64,000 nt of DNA from Eimeria necatrix (GCF_000499385.1 NW_013651677.1:31001-95000); one strand, 5' to 3'. Counted from the stretch's first letter, positions 23,625 to 36,466 are shown. Notes: generated by a model from the sequence alone, not told the origin. A program made the numbers and translations.

Positions 23625-24298
23625 CGCTAGCAGTCAGCAACAGCAGCACGGACTCCTGCTGCTGCAACAGGCGTCTTGGCCTGCGGTGCGTTTCCTTTCA
23701 TTGGGCTGCTCTGCTGCTGCTGCTGAGTGTGCCAATGGTGCTGCTGTTGCAGCAGCGTGCGCTGCAGCAGCAGCGGCTGGTGTTGCGCCTGATGCTGGCT
23801 ACTTGCTCTGTACTGTGGCAGCAAACGCAGCTGCAGGTGCTCACGCTCAGCCGCACATAGAAGTGATCAGGGGCTGTGAGCGAGGCTGGCTTGTGTTGTT
23901 GCTGTGGCTGCTGCTGTTGGTGCTGTGGGCAGCAGCAGCCAAAGTAGTCGTATTTGAGGCGATCTCTACCACTTTCTGTGAATTTAAATACTAATAAGCT
24001 CCTGATTTCCTATAAGGCCCTCTATGGGCTATTTTTCTTTCAGGGGCCCCCATAACAACAACCCCACTCGGGCCAGGGGGCCCCCTGGCGAAGGCCACGG
24101 GGCTGCTGCTGTGCAGCAGTATCCCACGGCAACTGCAGCAGAACACAGTTTGTTCATGCTTGTCTTAAACTTATAGTCTTGTTTGGGACGATCTGAGGGG
24201 ATTCTTGCCTTGCGTTGGCCTGCTGGGTGACCCCTGCCCAGTTTGGGGGGGGGCAGCAGCCCGCTGCAGAGGCAGCAGCAGCAACAGCAGCAGCAGGG
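23625..24298. promoter_or_regulatory. Shared spacer between divergent helicase genes
   Basis: The RecQ start (minus, 23624) and the FANCJ-like start (plus, 24299) face away from each other across about 670 bases. Any proximal promoters of both genes must overlap or abut here. No TATA-like or other specific element was recognised, and the RecQ-proximal half is full of CTG triplets. The role as a bidirectional promoter is inferred from gene arrangement only. Confidence 0.4.
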
Positions 24299-25990
24299 AT
24301 GCAGAGCAGCAGCGGAAACACAAACTCTGAAGGGACCCATTTGCTGCCTGTGGTGCCCGCAGGGAAGCGCCGCGTGGCTGCGAGGGGCCCCAGGGGCCTC
24401 AAGTTTGTGCCGCTCCCCACAAAGCCCGACAGCCAGGAGCTGCAGCAGCAGCAACACGAAGAACAACAGCAGCAGCAACAGCAAGAGGGGCAGCAGCAGC
24501 AACAACAGCAGCAGCAACAACAACAACAACAGCAACAACAGCAGCAGCACCAACAGCTGCAGCAGCAGCAGCTGCAAAAAGGGCAACAGCTACAGAGAGA
24601 GCGGCAGCTGGGACTGGCCGCTTACGGCTTCCTAGCAAAGAGGAGTCTGCAGGAGCAGCAGCAGCAGCAACAGCAGCGGCAACAAAAGTACCGCCACATC
24701 TTGGGCGCGCCTTTTGAGAATTCATCAACGCAAGATGAACGGCAGCAACAGCAGCAGCTGCAGCAGCAGCTGCAGCAGCTACAAGCGGCTGTTGCAGAAG
24801 ATGCTGCTGTCTGCTACCAAAACCTCTTAGTGGGGCCCCAAGGGCCCCGGCCCTTTGTCGCGAGTGTGGACTTGCTTGCTGAGCAGCTGGCGCTGCTGCA
24901 GCTGAGGGCTGACATTCGCGCTGCTGCTGCTGCTGCTGCTCCCAGCAGCAGCACCAGCAGCAGCAACACAGATTTGCCTTGTGTCAAGCCGCTCCCGAAA
25001 TGTTCAAAGACAGAGGACTGCAAAGATACTGGGGACCAAAACCTGCAGCCAACGGAAAGCAAGCAGCAGCAGCAGCAGCAGATTGTGAAGGGGGAGCCTT
25101 TAGAAGCCGATGCAGCCGCTGCTGCTGCTGCTGCTGCCGAAGCAGAAGATGCCGCGGGAGCTGCAGCTGCGGCCACGGGATCCGTGGCTGCCGACGCGGT
25201 AGACACCAGAGCAGCTTCAGGGTCAATTGCTCTAGAAAATATGCCGTATGCAGCTCCAGCAGCAGCAGCAGCAGCAGCAGAAGCAGCAGCAACAGCAGCA
25301 GAAGAGCTGTCCCGCTTCGCATTTGGTGTGAAGAGCTGCGATTCCCCTAAAGAAGATGCAGCGGCTCTCCAGGGCTCCCCAGGGGAAAGCGCAGCCAAAG
25401 GTGCCTTTTTGGCTGCTGCTGCTACTGCTGCTTCTGCTGCTGCTGCTGCGAGCAGCACCAACTGCAGCAGCGGCAACAGCACCTGCAGCAGCACGATGAG
25501 CAGCCAGAGCAGCACCAGCACCAACACCAGCACCGGCAGCAGCAGCACTAGCATCCCTCTGGTCGACATGCGCGTCCTGAACGCTATTACTGGCAGCAGC
25601 AGCAGCAGCAGCAAGATCGGGCCGCTGGCGCTGCCGCCCCTGGCAGCAGCAAACATACGCCGCATGGTGTCGACCTGCGGGCTTTCTATCCCCTTTCACC
25701 ACAAGAGAATCTTGGAGCCTCAGCAGCAAATTATGGACAGACTTGTGAGCGCATGCATGCACAAGAAGCACGTCATCTTAGAGTCCCCTACAGGTGGGTT
25801 GCGACTTGCTGCTGCTGCTGCTGCTGCTGCTCCTGCTGCTCCTGCTGAGTGCTCCTTCTCCCGCTTCTTCTACGAACAGCGCTGTTGCTGCTGCGTATGC
25901 TGCTGCTGCGAATGGCGCCGCTGCTGCGCAGCTCCCACTTCAGGTGCTGCAGCTGCTGCTTCCCGTGCGCCTACTCAAAGTCCTACCGCC

Positions 25991-26021
<31 letters not shown>

Positions 26022-26968
26022 CGCAGGCACCGGGAAGACAGCAGCGCTGCTGTGCGGGGCGCTGGGCTGGCAGCGCTTCGAGAGCCTCCAGTCTGGGCGG
26101 CGAGGGCACTGCTGCATTTTGTACTTGACGAGGACTCACAAGCAGGGGCAGCAAGTGGGGCCAGCAGCAGCTTTGGCGTTTGCTGCTGCTCTGTGGCTCT
26201 CCTTTTGTCTCTTTGCGTCTGTCACTAGCCCTCAGTTCTGCTCCTTCTTTGCTGTTTCCGAAAGTGCGCGGGTAGACGCAGGCTGCTGCAGCAGCAACTG
26301 CTGCTGCTGCTGGCGCTGCGCTGCGGAATCCGTGGCGAGCTGCGTAGCTAGCCAGCTGGCTGTTCGCCAGCAGGGTCGCTGGCGGGAGAGGCAGCTGGCT
26401 AGCTAGCTACTTGTGTGCGCAGCTAGCTAGCTAGGTAGCTACCCATGCTTCCTTTTAGCTAGCTAGCTAGCTAGGCAGCTAGCTAGCTAGGTAGCTAGGT
26501 AGCTGCTTAGCTAGCTAACTAGCTAGCTGTGCGTCGATTTTGCAGGCCTGCGGCTCCTTATGTCTCTTTTTCGCTTCGTCTTTCCTTCTCCGTGTCGCTT
26601 ATCTGCTGCTCTGCTGCTCTCTTTATACCTTGCCTTCATTTCTCTCTGCTGCTGCTGCTGCTTCGCCTGTCTCAACCGAGCAGCCGGCGTCTTTTGGGAT
26701 CTATGCTGTGGCTCGCAGGGGCTTCCCTGCCCTTCATATTGTCCTTTGCTTTGCCCTGAGCTGCGTCTGCTGCTGCTTGCTGCTGCTTGCTGCTGCTTGC
26801 TGCTTGCTGCTGCTTGCTGCTGCTTGCTGCTGCAGTTTTTTGCGTCTGCTGCTGGTGGGGTGTACGTACAGGTGATTTCAGAGATACGGCGGACGGCCTT
26901 CAGGCCTCGAGCTGTCCATTTGGCTTCCAGAGAGCACTTGTGCTCATTTCGCAGGTCCTCAGCAGCGA

Positions 26969-27003
<35 letters not shown>

Positions 27004-30000
27004 GCTGGGACCGTGGGGGGCACTGCGGCGGCCGCAGCTGCTGCTGCTGCTGCAGCTGCTGCTGCTGCTGCCCCCGTCAGCGGCGTCGACTGTCGCGCCT
27101 CAGCAAGGCTCACAGAAAGGCTTCGGAGGCAGCAAAACATTGCACTGCGATCTGTTGTTGCTGCTGCTACTGCAGCAGCCACGCCAGACGAAAATAAGCA
27201 GCAGCAACAACCGCAGCAGCAGCAGTGTGCGCCTCCCCCGCTGTGGCTGCAGAAGCTGGGCAAACGAGCGGTGGGCTTAACGGAGAAGCAGCTGCAGCAG
27301 CAGCAGCTGCTGCTTCAGACAGCAGCAACAAAACAAAACGACCTGCTAGTTGCCGCCTGCGAGTCCCCCCTCCCACCTTCTGTCACCGCCCGGTCCACCC
27401 CGGCAGCAGCAGCAGCAGCAGCAGCAGCAAAAGCAGCAAAGGCAGAACAGTTCGGGTCTCAAGATGACGCAGACGAAGAAGCCGTTGGGGGAGGCGCAAA
27501 TGAAGGGAATGCTGAAGGAACATCAAAAACAGCAGGAGCAGGAGCAGCAGGAGTAGCAGCAGCAGCTGCTGCTGCTGCGGGCCAGGGAAACTGCTGGATC
27601 TGCCCCCATTACGTCCGCCTTTCTGACCCTGTCTATGCTGCTCAGTTAGCAGCACATGCCCTAGCTCCTGTTGTTGCTGCTGCTAAACCGGCATCGGCTG
27701 CAGCAGCAGCAGCTGCTGCTGCAGCAACAGATACCTCCGTGGCAGGGCTGTCTGCAGCAGCAGTGAAGGCAAAACTGGAAGACTGCGCTGACAGTGCTGC
27801 GTGTAGCAGCAGCAGCAGCAGCAAGTGCGAAAGCGTGCTAGATATTGAGGCGCTGTCTGCTGCTGCTGCAGACTGCAGCAGCAGCTGCGGCATTGGGGGC
27901 TGCGCCTATTACAGCAGCCAGGCGCTGGCCCAAGGGGCTGATATTGTGGTGTGCCCCTATGCCTTTGTTGTTGACCCTGGAGTGGCAAGGAGAACCAAAG
28001 TCGCATCTATTCTACCTGGTGCTGCTGCTAAAGCTGCTCCGAGTGCTGCTGCTGCTGCTGCTATTGCCGCTGCTGCTTTAAGTCCCTCTGCTGTTAGTGC
28101 TGCTGTTGTTGGTGCTGTTTCTGTTAGTGCTGCTCGTGCTGCGGCTGCTGCTGTTATTGCTGCTCCTATCATTGCTAGCCTCTAACGCCGCTGCTAGTGG
28201 TACTCCTGCTGCTGCGGTGAATGCGAGCCCTGCTGCACTTATTGTTTCTGCTGCTGCTTCTGGCTTTGCTGTCAGTTTTCAAGCTGTTCACGCTGCTACT
28301 GCTGTTGCATCCCTTTGCGCGGGCCTGTCGGCTGATGCAGCTGCCGCCAGGGCTTCTGCTGCGATTATGGCTGTTACTGTCTACACTGCTTCTGCTGCTG
28401 CTGCTGCTCGTGCTGCCGCTGCAGGCAGCGTGGTGATAGTAGACGAAGCACATAATATAGAAGACGTTTGCAGGGAGGTCGGGAGCATAGACATAACGGT
28501 GGAACAGCTGCAGCAGCTGCTGCGGTGGCTGCAGTCTCTTGAGCGTTTGTTGCTATCGCCTATTGCAGCAGGAGCAGCAGCAAGGAGAGACACAAGGATG
28601 CAACAGCTGCTGCAGCGTCTCGCGCTGCACGCAGGGAGGCTAGCAGCGCCTATTTCCAAGTTGGTAGACGTGGCAGTAGATGCAGCAACGAATCAGCAGC
28701 TGCTGCAGCGGGTGATGCAGCAACAGCAGCACGTGATTCGCGAGGAGCTGCAGCGGAGCGCGCGAATGAACAGCAGCAAGAGCAACAGCAGCAGACGAGG
28801 GGTGCACGGCGGCGTAGCAGTAGCAGCAGCAGCAGACGAGCCCAGCGTATCCCTCGAACTGCTGGGCTGGGGCGGCGGGGCCCCCGAAGGCGCCGTAGGC
28901 TTTGCTGCAGCAGCAGGTTTAACAGCACCCGAAGCAGCAACAGCACTGGGGGAGAGTGTAGAAGTGCTGTCGCTCAGCAGCAGCGAAGCTTCAGAGCTGG
29001 TGGGGCTGGGTCCCCCAGCAGCAGGTGACAGCCTCGAGCAGCTGGAGCAGCTGGCTTACTGTTTGTTTCTATTGGCGAAGCACCCCACAGCTTATGCTGC
29101 TTCCATTCGACTTGCTGCGGACCGGCACTTCCTTGCTGCTGCTGCGCTGCCGCAGCAGCAGAAACAGTCACTGCAGCAGCAGGAAGAAGCAATCCGCAAG
29201 GTGTCTGTACACCTCTGGCTGCTGCTGCCCGCCGTCGTCTTCTCCCGCGTCGCTGAGACCGCCAGAACTGTTGTCCTTGCTTCGGGCACGCTGGCGCCCT
29301 TTGACTCTTTCGCGTACGCTGCTGCTGCTGTTCCTGCAGTTGCTGCTGCTGCTGCTGCTGCTGCTGGTACTGCATTAGTTGCTGCTGCGGCTGCAGTTGA
29401 CGCTGCCGCTGTTGTTTTGGTCATTGCGCTAGTGTGCTGTCAAGGCCGCGCCTTGGTAAGTCTGGCAACCGCTGCTGCTGCTGCTGCTGCAGGTCCGAGT
29501 TGGGTCCTGCCTTTGGCAAGCGGCTGCTTGGTCCCCCTCTTGAGGCGCGGCACGTGATAGGGCAGCAGCAGCTGAAGGTGATAGCTGTTGCTGCGCTGCC
29601 CTCCAGCACTGCAGCAGAGCCGCTGGCTTCGCCTGCGACGACAGCAGCAGCAGCGGCGCAGCGGCTGCAAGTGGTGCAGCAGCAGCAGCAGCACCGGCAC
29701 ACCGTGCGGGAGCGGGAGCTGCGCTGCCAAGCAACAAACCTCAACAACCCCGAGTTTCTTGCAGATCTTGGCAGGGCAGTAGCGAGGCTGCTGCAGTGCG
29801 TGCCTGGTGGGGTGCTGCTGTTCCTGCCGCGGTATGGTTTGCTGCAACAAGCCCAGCGGATCTGGCAGCGCGAGCCCATGTGGCTAGAGCAGCAGCAGCA
29901 GCAGCTGCAGCAGCCGCAGCAGCAGCGGAGGAAGATGCCGGCTTTCCGGCAAGGGAAGAAGACAATATGGGATGTGCTGGTGCAGCTGAAGCGGCACGTC

Positions 30001-31491
30001 TTCGTGGAAACGCCTGCTGCTGCTGCAGCAAGCCAGCTGCTGCAGCAGCAATTCGTGGCCGCAGTCAAGTCCGCAGGCCACGCCTTACTGCTGGCTGTTT
30101 ACAGAGGCAAACTCAGCGAAGGCCTTTCCTTCAATGACGATTTGTGCCGCGGCGTCTTTTGTGTGGGGCTGCCGTTTCCGTCTTTGGGGGACCCCAAAGT
30201 GCAGAAGAAGCGCGACTACAACGACGCATGCAGCGCCCGCTACCTGCAGCAGCAGCAGCCGCAGCAGCACAGGAAGCAGCAGCAGCAACAAACCCAGATG
30301 GTCAGTGGGTCCAGGTGGTACTCCACTCAGGCCTACAGAGCCCTCAACCAGGCAGCAGGGAGATGCATTCGGCACGTGTACGTCCCAAGCGTGCAGCAGT
30401 AGCAGCTGCTGCTGCAGCTGGTGCTGTTGCTGCTGCTGCTGCGGGTGTTGTCGCTGCTGTTGCTGCTGGCGTTGCGGCTGCTGCTGCGGTTGCTGTTGTT
30501 GCCGCTGCTGATGCTGCTTCTACCGCTTGCCTGTTGCTGCTGCTGCTGTCAACTCAGGGGCGACTACGGAGTAGTGGTGCTTCTAGAAAGCAGACACAGG
30601 CCATCTTCTGGAGATTTATGTCGCTGGCTAATGCCGCATTTGACGTTTGAGGCCTCACTGTGGCCCGTACTGCTGCAGCTGCACCAGCACTTTCAGGCGG
30701 CGCCTGCTGCTGCTGCGGCGGCCGCCGCTGCAGCGGAGGCTGCTGACGAACAGCCCTCACGAAACGCTTCTGCTGCTGCTGCTGATGCAGCTTCGAACGG
30801 TTCCGGCTGGGTCATCAAACTGCAGCGTCAGGGGCAGCAGCGACAAGAGCAGCAGCTGCTGCATATCACTAACCAGCGCCAGGAAATGCAGCAGCAGTCG
30901 CTACAGCCAGAGCTGTCCACGAAGCAGCAGCAGCAGCAGCCGGTCAAGCAGCAGCTGCCGGAACAGCAAATAGTCAAAAATGAGCAGCCGCAACAACTAG
31001 TGGAGCAGCAAGGCGCAAGTGCACACCTGCAGCAGCGGCAGCAACGGCCATGGCTGGCGCAGCAGCAGGAGAAGCAACAACAGCTCTTGCTGCCACTACA
31101 GCAGCAACTGCAGCGCATGCCGCATGAGCAGCAGCAGCAGCAGGAGCAGCACATGCCGCAGCAGCCTCACTGGTCGTCACAGCCGTCGCTGCACCAGCGG
31201 ATGCCCCACTTCGCTACCGCAGCAGATATCCTACAGCAGCAGCAAGAGCAGCAGCAGCAGCAGCAGCCGCAGCAGCACCGTGCATCAGCACCAAGCCAGA
31301 TGGTGACAGCAGCTGCAGCTCAAGACCAGCCGCAACTCGCAGCAGCGCCACAGCAAACCTCTTGTTCGTCGCTGCACGAAACACCCGCAGCAGGAGCAGC
31401 AGGAGCAGCAGTTGCTGCTGCTGCTCCTGCAGCAAAGGAAGACTGGCTGTCTATAGAAGAGACAGAGGATTTGTTGGCCGCGTTTGACTGA
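24299..31491 (+). CDS. FANCJ/BRIP1-like iron-sulfur DNA helicase
   Basis: Exons 24299-25793, 26027-26154, 26872-28018, 28425-29313 and 29493-30375 join in phase; a last exon runs to the stop at 31491. After a Gln/Ala-rich N-terminus come ILEPQQQIMDRLVSAC, HVILESPTG|TGKTAALLCG (Walker A across an intron), LTRTHKQ, and four iron-sulfur cysteines (SREHLC, VDCRAS, CWICPHY, GGCAYY). Then CPYAFVVDP, VVIVDEAHNIED (DEAH), TVVLASGTLAPFDSF, LLAVYRGKLSEGLSF and WYSTQAYRALNQAAGRCIRH (motif VI). THKQ, KRDYND and the motif VI wording favour FANCJ over RTEL1 or XPD. FANCJ unwinds DNA 5'-3', including G-quadruplexes, and needs its 4Fe-4S cluster. The join after CIRH is unresolved: the continuing text GDYGVVVLLESRHRP at 30559 needs phase 2, whereas the visible GT donor is phase 0. 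The ATG at 24299 was preferred to an in-frame TTG upstream. Confidence 0.9.
26335..26530. repeat. (AGCT/TAGC)n tetranucleotide tract in FANCJ-like intron 2
   Basis: Repeated gctagctagc-type units with small interruptions fill about 200 bases of the 717 bp intron at 26155-26871. The unit is self-complementary, so either strand can fold back. Similar tracts occur in RdRP introns and at 47.9 kb. Confidence 0.9.
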
Positions 31492-32158
31492 CATGGCAAC
31501 ACTGCAGGTACAGCTGGTGCAGCAGCAGCAGCAGCTCCTGCCGCTGCAGCAGCAGTAACGGCAGCGTGTCTTTTTCGTACTCTGAGTAACTTCAAGCTCG
31601 AAAGCTTTTATATTCAAGTAAGATGAAGCGAACACAGAAACGATAAATAAATGAACAAGTAGATGAATAGTAAAAGGACAAACGACTAAAACTGAAACGA
31701 AATCTGCGGAAAAAAGAAGTTAAGTATGCGTACAAAGCACTGCGAATGAAGCGCAAAAGACTGCAGGCTGGCGTAGATATGCCGCTGCTGCTGCTGCTGC
31801 TGCTGCCAGGTGAGCAACAAGGGCCCCTGTGCCACAAGGCCAAACAAGGCGCCATTGAAACATAAAACCGATTGCTGCTGGTGCAGCAACAGGCCAACCA
31901 TCACCAGCGGGCGGTGTTGCTGATGCAGCAGTAGCAGACGTTGCTGTTGATGCAGTAGCAGCCTAAGCAGCAGCAGCAGCTGCTGCTGCTGCTGCAGGGT
32001 CACTTCTTCACTACCTATACAGGCATAGACACGAGAAGCACAAGTACAGAAGCTAATGTTTACTGCTGCAGCATCACCAGCACCGTCAGCAGACCTTTGC
32101 TGCTGCAGACGTGGCAGTGCCAGCCATTGGTTGTTCTTGCTGCTGCACCTGCGCCTGA
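31492..32158. other. Convergent 3' spacer between FANCJ-like gene and Cdc73
   Basis: Both neighbouring genes end here, transcribed toward each other. The stretch holds a short AT-rich segment (31590-31760) and CTG tracts. No gene or clear terminator hairpin was recognised. Confidence 0.5.
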
Positions 32159-33225
32159 TCAACTGCCTGAGACGCATATCTTCTTGCTGCTGCTGATTTG
32201 TAACTGCCGCGGGGACAAAAGGAAATCCTCAAGAAACCGCCAGTAGTCATTTGCTGCTGCTGCGTCGTTGTAACGATGGCTGCGGGAGAGACGAAACACC
32301 TGCAGCAGCAGCAGCGGCAGCACACGTGCCAACAGCAGCAAGTGAGAGCAACATCTCTACAGAGAACTCTTCACGGCCGCAGCAGCAGCAAGAGTCAAAA
32401 AAGGCTGCAGCAGCAGCAACAAAGCCGCCGGAAGGACTGGCTGCTACGGACAACGCCTGTCCTAGCACTGGGAACAGCAGCGGAAGCCACAACAACACCA
32501 GAAACAGCAGCAGCAGCAGCAACGAAAGCGTACTCGAACATTCCACTGGAGGACCTCTGGTGGAATGGCATCTTCGTCGTAAGCAAACAAAGCTCCTCTG
32601 CGGCAGCAAACGCGCAGCAGCAACGCACGCGGTGCAGCAGCAGCAGCAGCAAAAGCAGCAGGAACACAAACGGCAGCAGCGAAGAAAGCAGTAGTAAAAA
32701 TAGCAGCAACAGCTCTTCGGAAGGCTCTTCGGTACAGATGAGGTGGCAACAACAGCCGTGCAAGCCGCAGGCTGCAGGCAGCAACTGCTGCAGCAGCAGC
32801 AGCAAAGCCCGAGCACATGCAGCAGGCGGCGGAACAACAGCAGCGTCAGCAAGGGCCGCAGCAAATGCCCGAGCCCGTGTGCAGCAAAGAAGCAAACAAC
32901 ACTAGCAGCAACACTAGCTAGCCTGCAAGGCTGCAACAGCTCATCCCAGCGCCCCAACGGCCACTCAGCAGTAGTAGTAGCAGCAGCAGCAGCTAACCCG
33001 CAGGACACGAAATGGGCAGCAGCAACAGCAGCAAACATGTACAAGTGGAAACGCTCAGTCAAACCCCAAAAGGGACAGCCATTAGCAGCAGCAGCAGCAG
33101 ACCTGTAGGACTGGAACAGCTCGACCCAGCCCCTGAAGGGCCAGCCATAGCAGCAACAGCAGCAGCAGCAGCAGCAGACCTGTAGGACTGGAACAGCTCG
33201 ACCCAGCCCCTGACAGGCCAGCCAT

Positions 33226-33264
<39 letters not shown>

Positions 33265-33655
33265 CCTGTAGGACTGGAACAGCTCGACCCAGCCCCTGAA
33301 GGGCCAGCCATTGAATTGCCATTTGGTTTTCTCTGCGCTGCCGCCGCCCAAAAAGACGCCCACAACTGATGCCCAGTCTTGTGGGGTGAACTTTGGGGTG
33401 TACGTACACTCCATGGCCTTGAAGGTGTACTCGCGGTTGCGGATGCGCCGCCGAATCGAAAGGCCTTCCGCAGGGGCTGGAGCGCCGGCTGCAGCAGCAG
33501 CAGCAGCAGCAGAAGCAGCAGCAGACGCACGCACACGCAGCAACGCAGGAGCTCCAGCAGCAGCCGCAGCAGCAGCAAACGGCGCGCAGCAGCCCACAAA
33601 CAAGAAGGCGCTGCTCTGCAGCAAGTCTAGTTAACAAACACCGGCGCACCGAGGC

Positions 33656-33688
<33 letters not shown>

Positions 33689-34052
33689 CAGCAGCAGCAG
33701 AAGCAAAGCTCCAGCAGCGAGCGCATAAAGCTGCACAACCAGCAACAGCAGCAGCACGAGCAGCAGTGGCAGCAAGAGCAGCAAGGGCAACAGCAACCCT
33801 AGCAGCAGGGGAACCGCCAACCGCAGCACGCCCAGCAGCAGCAGCAGCAGCAGCGGCAGCAGCAGACCTGCTGCTGCTTCTCTGTGGGCCTGTCTGGGGT
33901 CAACAAATGCCCCTCCCTCCAAGAAAGCCTTGGCATTGTCTTTCGTCAGCAAACAGCCAGAACCTGCTGCTGCTAAGGAGGGCAGCAGCAGCAGCGGCCG
34001 CCGCTTCAGGTGTACGCACACCTCATCAAGCACGCAGAAGCGCGGCGTTGCT

Positions 34053-34083
<31 letters not shown>

Positions 34084-34485
34084 GCAAGCCAGCGAGCTTC
34101 GTGAGCAGTCGCAACAGAGAAAGCAGCAGCAGCAGCAGCAACAGCAGCAGCGGCAGCAGCAGCAGCTGCGACTTACATGGTGGGGCTCTGGGCGCCCCCA
34201 TGAGCGCCGTTGGCCCGGGTTTTCTTTGCTGCTGCGGCCTCGCGGCCGTCGCTGCTGCTGCTGGCTCCGCCGACGCTGCAGCAGCAGTGCCAGCAGCAGC
34301 AGCAGCAGCAGCAGCAGCCTTGTGGGGGGTAAAGGTCTTGAAGCAAAATGCATCGAGGGGCCTCTTGGCCCGCCGGGTTTTTTCAATTGCTGCCAAATCT
34401 CCCAAAACTTCAGCAAAGGAGACGCCGCGGATCAGCACAGCAGCAGCACGCGGGTGCAGCGGCCGCTGCAGCCGCAGCAGACTCA

Positions 34486-34525
<40 letters not shown>

Positions 34526-35202
34526 GCTGGTGGAGGAGGAGTCTGCCGCTGCAGCTTCGTCCTCGAGGGCGCCCCACAGCGGCAGGTCTGGCTCTCCCTC
34601 GAACCACTGGGGCAGCGGCCAGTGGCACTTGATTTGCTGCGCTGCAGCAGCAGCAGCAGCAGCAGCAGCCTGGGCGCCCTGGGCCTCGTCTTCTCCAGGG
34701 ACCCGCACCGGCAGCAGCGGGTCAACAGCAAAGACTTCCTGCTTGCGCGCAGCGAGGAGCGCTGCTGCTTCTGCTGCAGCAGTTTCCTGGGCGCTGGCAG
34801 CAGCAGCAGCAGCGGAGGGCGGGTGGGCGCCGGGGCGCGCAGCAGCAGCAGCAGCAGCAGCAGCAGCGTCTGCTGCAGCAGCAGCACGCGGCAAAGGCGC
34901 AGCTATTGCACTCTGGATCTTCGCCCGCTCCAACACGTTTATGTACTTGTGGCCCTTCTCTGTTATCGCCACATAGTTGTAAGAGTCCTTCGGAGTCGAC
35001 AGCAGCAGCCACAAGTCCGCAACAGTGTAGGCCTCTCGCTTGCGGCTCTCCAGCCCCGAAGCTGCTGCTGCACTGATGTAGCAGTTGCGCTGCAGCAGCA
35101 CCAGCCGCTCCTCGCCCCCCACTTGCTGCAGCTCGCAGCCCCCGGGGCCGTCTTCGTACGCCGCCCGCAGAAACGCCAGCGGATTCACAAAGTGCCGCCC
35201 GC

Positions 35203-35249
<47 letters not shown>

Positions 35250-35287
35250 GCGCCGACGCTGCCCGCAGCAGCGGGCGCGGGGAACAT
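32159..35287 (-). CDS. CDC73: Cdc73/parafibromin, Paf1 complex subunit
   Basis: Exons 35287-34177, about 33972-33868, 33488-33266, 32597-32534 and 32299-32159 join in phase. The N-terminus has VNPLAFLRAAY and VADLWLLLSTP, like the Cdc73 N-terminal domain. The middle has LTKDNAKAFLEGGAFVDP. The C-terminal Ras-like domain is clear: FTPQDWASVVGVFLGGG, WQFNGWPFRGWVELFQSYR, GALFAYDEDAIPPEVLQWNV and DYWRFLEDFLL, in the order seen in human parafibromin. Cdc73 helps the Paf1 complex attach to RNA polymerase II and promotes elongation and histone modification; nuclear action is inferred. Long Ser and Ala runs interrupt the protein. Conserved hydrophobic codons (RRPLLLLPS) just upstream of 33972 hint that exon 2 starts earlier than its phase-consistent acceptor. 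The end of exon 3 is tandemly copied in the following intron. Confidence 0.9.
32922..33312 (-). repeat. Decaying tandem copies of the Cdc73 exon 3 end
   Basis: The true exon 3 end (33312-33266, coding GWPFRGWVELFQSY plus a GTCTGC donor) recurs nearly unchanged at about 33224-33178 and 33148-33101. Degraded copies follow at about 33084-33032 and 32970-32922. Copies are separated by CTG tracts of varying length. All extra copies lie downstream of the functional donor, inside the intron, and each retains or nearly retains a donor-like GT. Confidence 0.88.
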
Positions 35288-36434
35288 TGTGGGCGGAACG
35301 CGGGCGACGGGGCTGCCGCCGCCAACTGGGCGCTGCTGCCGCTGCTGCCTCCTGCTGCTGTTCTTGCTGCTGCTGCTGCTGCTGCTGCTGCCGCTGCAGC
35401 AGACTCACACCCAATCGCCAGGGCCCCCGGAGTGGCCCTTCGAAGAGAGCCGCCTACTGACTCAGAAGTCCTAAAAACTAAAATAAATATTTGGGATTGA
35501 AGAAAAGTCCAAATCCGCAGAAAGAACGCAGCAGCGGCGAACGCCTAACCCGATCCCCCAGCTGCTGCTGCATGCGGGAGGGACGGGGGGCCCCACGCTG
35601 CTCTCTGTGGCGTTAGCGTGGAGTGTAATTTAATCTTGAGAGTTATTTTAACACTTTATTCGTCTTTTATCCATTTCCTTTAGCTGCAGGCTGCAGATGA
35701 GCGCAGCAGCAGAAGCCAGCTCCGGGCTGAGGGCCCCGAGGCCCCCGACCACCACTGCATGCAGCAAGCAACGCATTGACTTGAAAACGCAAAACAAATA
35801 AAAGAAATGATATGAAGATTCAAAACTTGCGTATGCAGCAGTTCACGACATTCTCTGCGACACCAGATCTGTCCATAGACCCCAAACGAAGGCGCAACTG
35901 CGCAGCAGTCCCTGTGTCCGCGTTGCATCACCACCGGGTCACTTATAAATACTTACAAATAAATCTACTTTTAAAGTTATTAAAAACATTTACTAAATTT
36001 GTCTTATTCCCCTCGCCAGGAAATGAAGAACCCTCACAGCAACACACACCCTCTAACCGGTGCACCGAACTACAGCACTACACTCAGCTGCACACTGAAC
36101 TATCTTCTGCGTTTCATCTTTGCTGTGCTGCTCTTTAGCTGCAGCAAAGTGTTTGCTTTCAGTCTGCTAAGAAACTGCTGCCAGCAGCAGCTGGCGCGGC
36201 TACAGCTTCTGCAGCCGGAGCAGCAGCCGCAGCACTAGCATTAGCTCCAGCTGCAGCAGCAATAGAGGCTTCGGCCGCAGCTGCAACAGCAGTCACAACA
36301 GCAGCAGCGGCGGCAGCAGCAGCAGACTTTGCTCCTGCTGCAGCGGCAGCTCTGGCACCCAGCGCAGCCTGCCTGCTCCAGGCGCAGCCAGCGCTGCCGC
36401 CGCCGCAGAGCAACTGCAGCAGAGCAGCAGCAGC

Positions 36435-36466
<32 letters not shown>

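Noticed and set aside
26335..26530. CRISPR-like array
   Set aside because: Uniform short tetranucleotide repeat without spacers in a eukaryotic intron.
30421..30553. Leucine-rich segment as real FANCJ sequence
   Set aside because: It is a translated CTG tract directly upstream of a TCAG acceptor and interrupts conserved motif VI; intronic origin is more likely, though not proven.
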